This document shows positions 15,213-16,856 of a stretch of 16,856 nt of DNA, one piece after another. The notes under the pieces are model-generated. The model was not told where the DNA came from, ran no database searches, and worked only from the letters and a program-made list of their open reading frames with translations. Both the position numbers and the translations under genes were made by a program. The stretch comes from Lachnospiraceae bacterium UBA7012. Lineage in GTDB: Bacteria > Bacillota > Clostridia > Lachnospirales > Lachnospiraceae. The DNA lies in the NCBI GenBank assembly GCA_002449595.1, contig DJXE01000051.1, forward strand, positions 1 to 16,856, given 5' to 3'. Every line of letters starts with the position of its first letter. Position 1 is the first letter of the stretch.

Positions 15213-15293
15213 TTATTTCCTGCGGTATCCGGTAATGAACGTCATCACCATGCAGACGACCGCCGCCCAGGCGAAGAATTTGTGCCATTTCAT
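15213..15293 (-). CDS. 26-residue single-pass membrane microprotein next to the P-type ATPase
   Basis: A short gene below usual ORF cut-offs. It begins MKWHKFFAWAAVV, continues through a hydrophobic stretch of about 17 residues and ends in ITGYRRK before a TAA stop. Lys/His at the N-terminus and Arg-Arg-Lys at the C-terminus flank one predicted transmembrane helix. AAAGGAG lies 7 bases upstream of the ATG, as good a ribosome binding site as any gene here. It starts 54 bases after the ATPase stop on the same strand, so it is probably in the same transcript. I recall similarly built MK-HK...TGY-K microproteins near P-type ATPases in Clostridia, but cannot confirm it. A role as a small ATPase subunit or regulator is inference. 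Confidence 0.66.
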   Translation of the reverse strand: MKWHKFFAWAAVVCMVMTFITGYRRK

Positions 15294-15347
15294 ATGCTCT
15301 CTCCTTTCCGGCCGCACCGGGCCGAATCACATCACACTCAACGATAG

Positions 15348-16856
15348 TCACGCGGGAACCGCTTCGAGCTCCGACTCCGTCTTCTGTGGAATCAGGCGTC
15401 CTGTGTTCACCGCCGCTTTGTCCGGCAGAAGGTCCGTCATGCTGCGCAGGCCCGTCAGGATCGTGGAGCCGTTGTGCAGGAGCGCCGACGATGCCGGCGG
15501 TAGAATGCCGAACGCGCCGAGCGCGATCAATGCCGCGTTGAACGCGATGATGAATCTGTAATTGCTCCTGATCCGCTGCATCAGCGCGCTGCTGATCTCG
15601 CGCAGCGTCACCAGGCAGTAAAGGTCTTCCGCAGAGATCGTGATGTCCGCGATCTCCCTGGCGATCGCCGCCCCGTCCGAGACCGCGATGCCGACGTCCG
15701 CTTCCGAGAGCGCCGGGGTGTCGTTCACGCCGTCGCCCACCATGATGACCTTCCTTCCGGCCGCATGCTCCGCGCGGATAAATGCCGCCTTGTCCTCCGG
15801 GAGCACGCCGGCGCGGTACTCGTCCAGATGCAGCTTTGCCGCAACTGCTGCCGCCGTCCTCTCGTTGTCCCCGGTCATCATGCAGATCCTGGAGAGCCCT
15901 GCCCTGTGCAGCCTGTCCACGACGTCCGCGGCTTCCTCCCGCAGCGGGTCGAAAATGCACAGCACCGCCTTCATCACGCCGCCGACTGCAAGATACAGAT
16001 GCGAATACTCGCTCGGGAGCGCATTCAGCCGCTCTTCTTCTCCAGGCGGAATGGTGCAGCCCTCGTCCTCGAAAACAAAATGGTAGCTGCCGATCACGGC
16101 TTTCGAGCCGTCGATCTCGCTCGCGATGCCGTGCGCCACGACGTAGTCGACCTTGGAGTGCATCTCGGCGTGAGAGATGCCCCTCTCCTCTGCCTCCCGC
16201 ACGACCGCGTTCGCGATCGAGTGCGGAAAATGCTCTTCGAGACAGGCCGCGATCCGCAGGCACTCGGTCTCATCCTCGCCGCTGAACGTCTCGATCCGCA
16301 CGACCTTCGGCGTGGCGTGCGTGAGCGTCCCCGTCTTGTCGAAGACGATCGTATCCGCCGCCGCGACAGCTTCCAGGAATTTTCCGCCCTTGACGGACAT
16401 ATGGAGCTTACCGGCTTCCCGGATCGCGGAGAGGACCGACAGCGGCATGGAGAGCTTGAGTGCGCAGGAGAAGTCCACCATCAGGAAGGAGAGCGCCTTG
16501 TTGACGTTCCGCGTGAGCAGCCATGTGACCGCCGTTCCGAGCAGGCTGTAGGGCACGAGCTTATCCGCCAGGTGAAAAGCTGCTGTCTCCGTCTCCGACT
16601 TCAGTTTCTCCGAGTCTTCGATCATGCGGACGATCTGGTCGTACTTGCCCGAGCCGGCAGCCTTCGTGACCTCGACGATGCACTCGCCCTCATCCACGAC
16701 AGTCCCGGCATAGACGTAGCCGCCGGGGCGCTTCTCGACCGGCACGGACTCCCCGGTCATGGAAGCCTGGTTCACCATGGCTTCGCCGGAGAGGACCTTC
16801 CCGTCGAGCGGAATGATATTTGACGTCCGGACGATGATGTGATCGCCGGGCATAAC
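15348..16856 (-). CDS. P1B-type metal-transporting ATPase, C-terminal part, runs off the right edge
   Basis: About 500 residues of a membrane ATPase that pumps a metal cation out of the cytoplasm using ATP. Order in the visible part: actuator-domain TGES (MTGESVPVEK), a membrane pair, phosphorylation motif DKTGTLT with its Asp, an HFPHSIA nucleotide-binding motif matching the P1B HP locus, MTGDN, the hinge GDGVNDTPALSEADVGIAV, and a final membrane pair ending in LLHNGSTILTGLRSM. The usual CPC/SPC metal-binding triad of the sixth helix is replaced by DFSCALKLSMP, so the metal cannot be assigned. The N-terminus, including any metal-binding domain, lies outside the window. A microprotein gene follows 54 bases downstream. 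Confidence 0.93.
   Translation of the reverse strand, partial: VMPGDHIIVRTSNIIPLDGKVLSGEAMVNQASMTGESVPVEKRPGGYVYAGTVVDEGECIVEVTKAAGSGKYDQIVRMIEDSEKLKSETETAAFHLADKLVPYSLLGTAVTWLLTRNVNKALSFLMVDFSCALKLSMPLSVLSAIREAGKLHMSVKGGKFLEAVAAADTIVFDKTGTLTHATPKVVRIETFSGEDETECLRIAACLEEHFPHSIANAVVREAEERGISHAEMHSKVDYVVAHGIASEIDGSKAVIGSYHFVFEDEGCTIPPGEEERLNALPSEYSHLYLAVGGVMKAVLCIFDPLREEAADVVDRLHRAGLSRICMMTGDNERTAAAVAAKLHLDEYRAGVLPEDKAAFIRAEHAAGRKVIMVGDGVNDTPALSEADVGIAVSDGAAIAREIADITISAEDLYCLVTLREISSALMQRIRSNYRFIIAFNAALIALGAFGILPPASSALLHNGSTILTGLRSMTDLLPDKAAVNTGRLIPQKTESELEAVPA

Overview
The window looks like a chromosomal segment of a GC-rich, low-motility-element Firmicute, most probably a Clostridia/Lachnospiraceae-type bacterium (inference). 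The reasons are a perfect CIRCE heat-shock operator, sigma-A-type promoters, strong AGGAGG-type ribosome binding sites, two lipoproteins with Gram-positive lipoboxes, and a Clostridia-style dihydrofolate reductase and P-type ATPase. No tRNA, rRNA, IS element, phage gene or CRISPR array was seen. All genes but one are on the minus strand.

Left part (1-5589), read right to left: an XRE-type DNA-binding protein with a histone-H1-like Lys/Ala/Ser/Thr tail, a beta-CASP metallo-beta-lactamase RNase-like protein, thymidylate synthase (thyA) with an insertion, dihydrofolate reductase (folA), and a PrsA/SurA-like lipoprotein foldase whose start overlaps the folA stop. ThyA consumes methylene-tetrahydrofolate and FolA regenerates tetrahydrofolate, so these two form a dTMP/folate module. 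Next comes the 5' end of htpG (Hsp90) at the left edge, with its own promoter, a CIRCE operator and a leader hairpin.

Middle (5590-10500): a compact trpDCFBA operon with overlapping or closely spaced genes. It is preceded by a TTGACA promoter and a textbook terminator hairpin between promoter and trpD, so it looks attenuated. trpE and trpG are not in the window; the operon begins with trpD. A 170-base gap after trpA holds inverted repeats and a near-repeat.

Right-middle (10491-13275): a small Sel1-repeat protein and a lipoprotein with a heptapeptide-repeat tail (minus strand). These are divergent from the only plus-strand gene, an ADP-ribosylglycohydrolase-family protein with an extra C-terminal beta-rich domain.

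Right (13276-16856): a glycoside hydrolase family 2 protein that converges on the ADP-ribosylglycohydrolase gene with stop codons directly abutting, then a 26-residue membrane microprotein, then the C-terminal part of a P1B-type metal-transport ATPase that runs off the right edge. The microprotein next to an ATPase with an atypical SCA membrane motif, the H1-tailed XRE protein, and the attenuated trpEG-less trp operon are the most interesting items.
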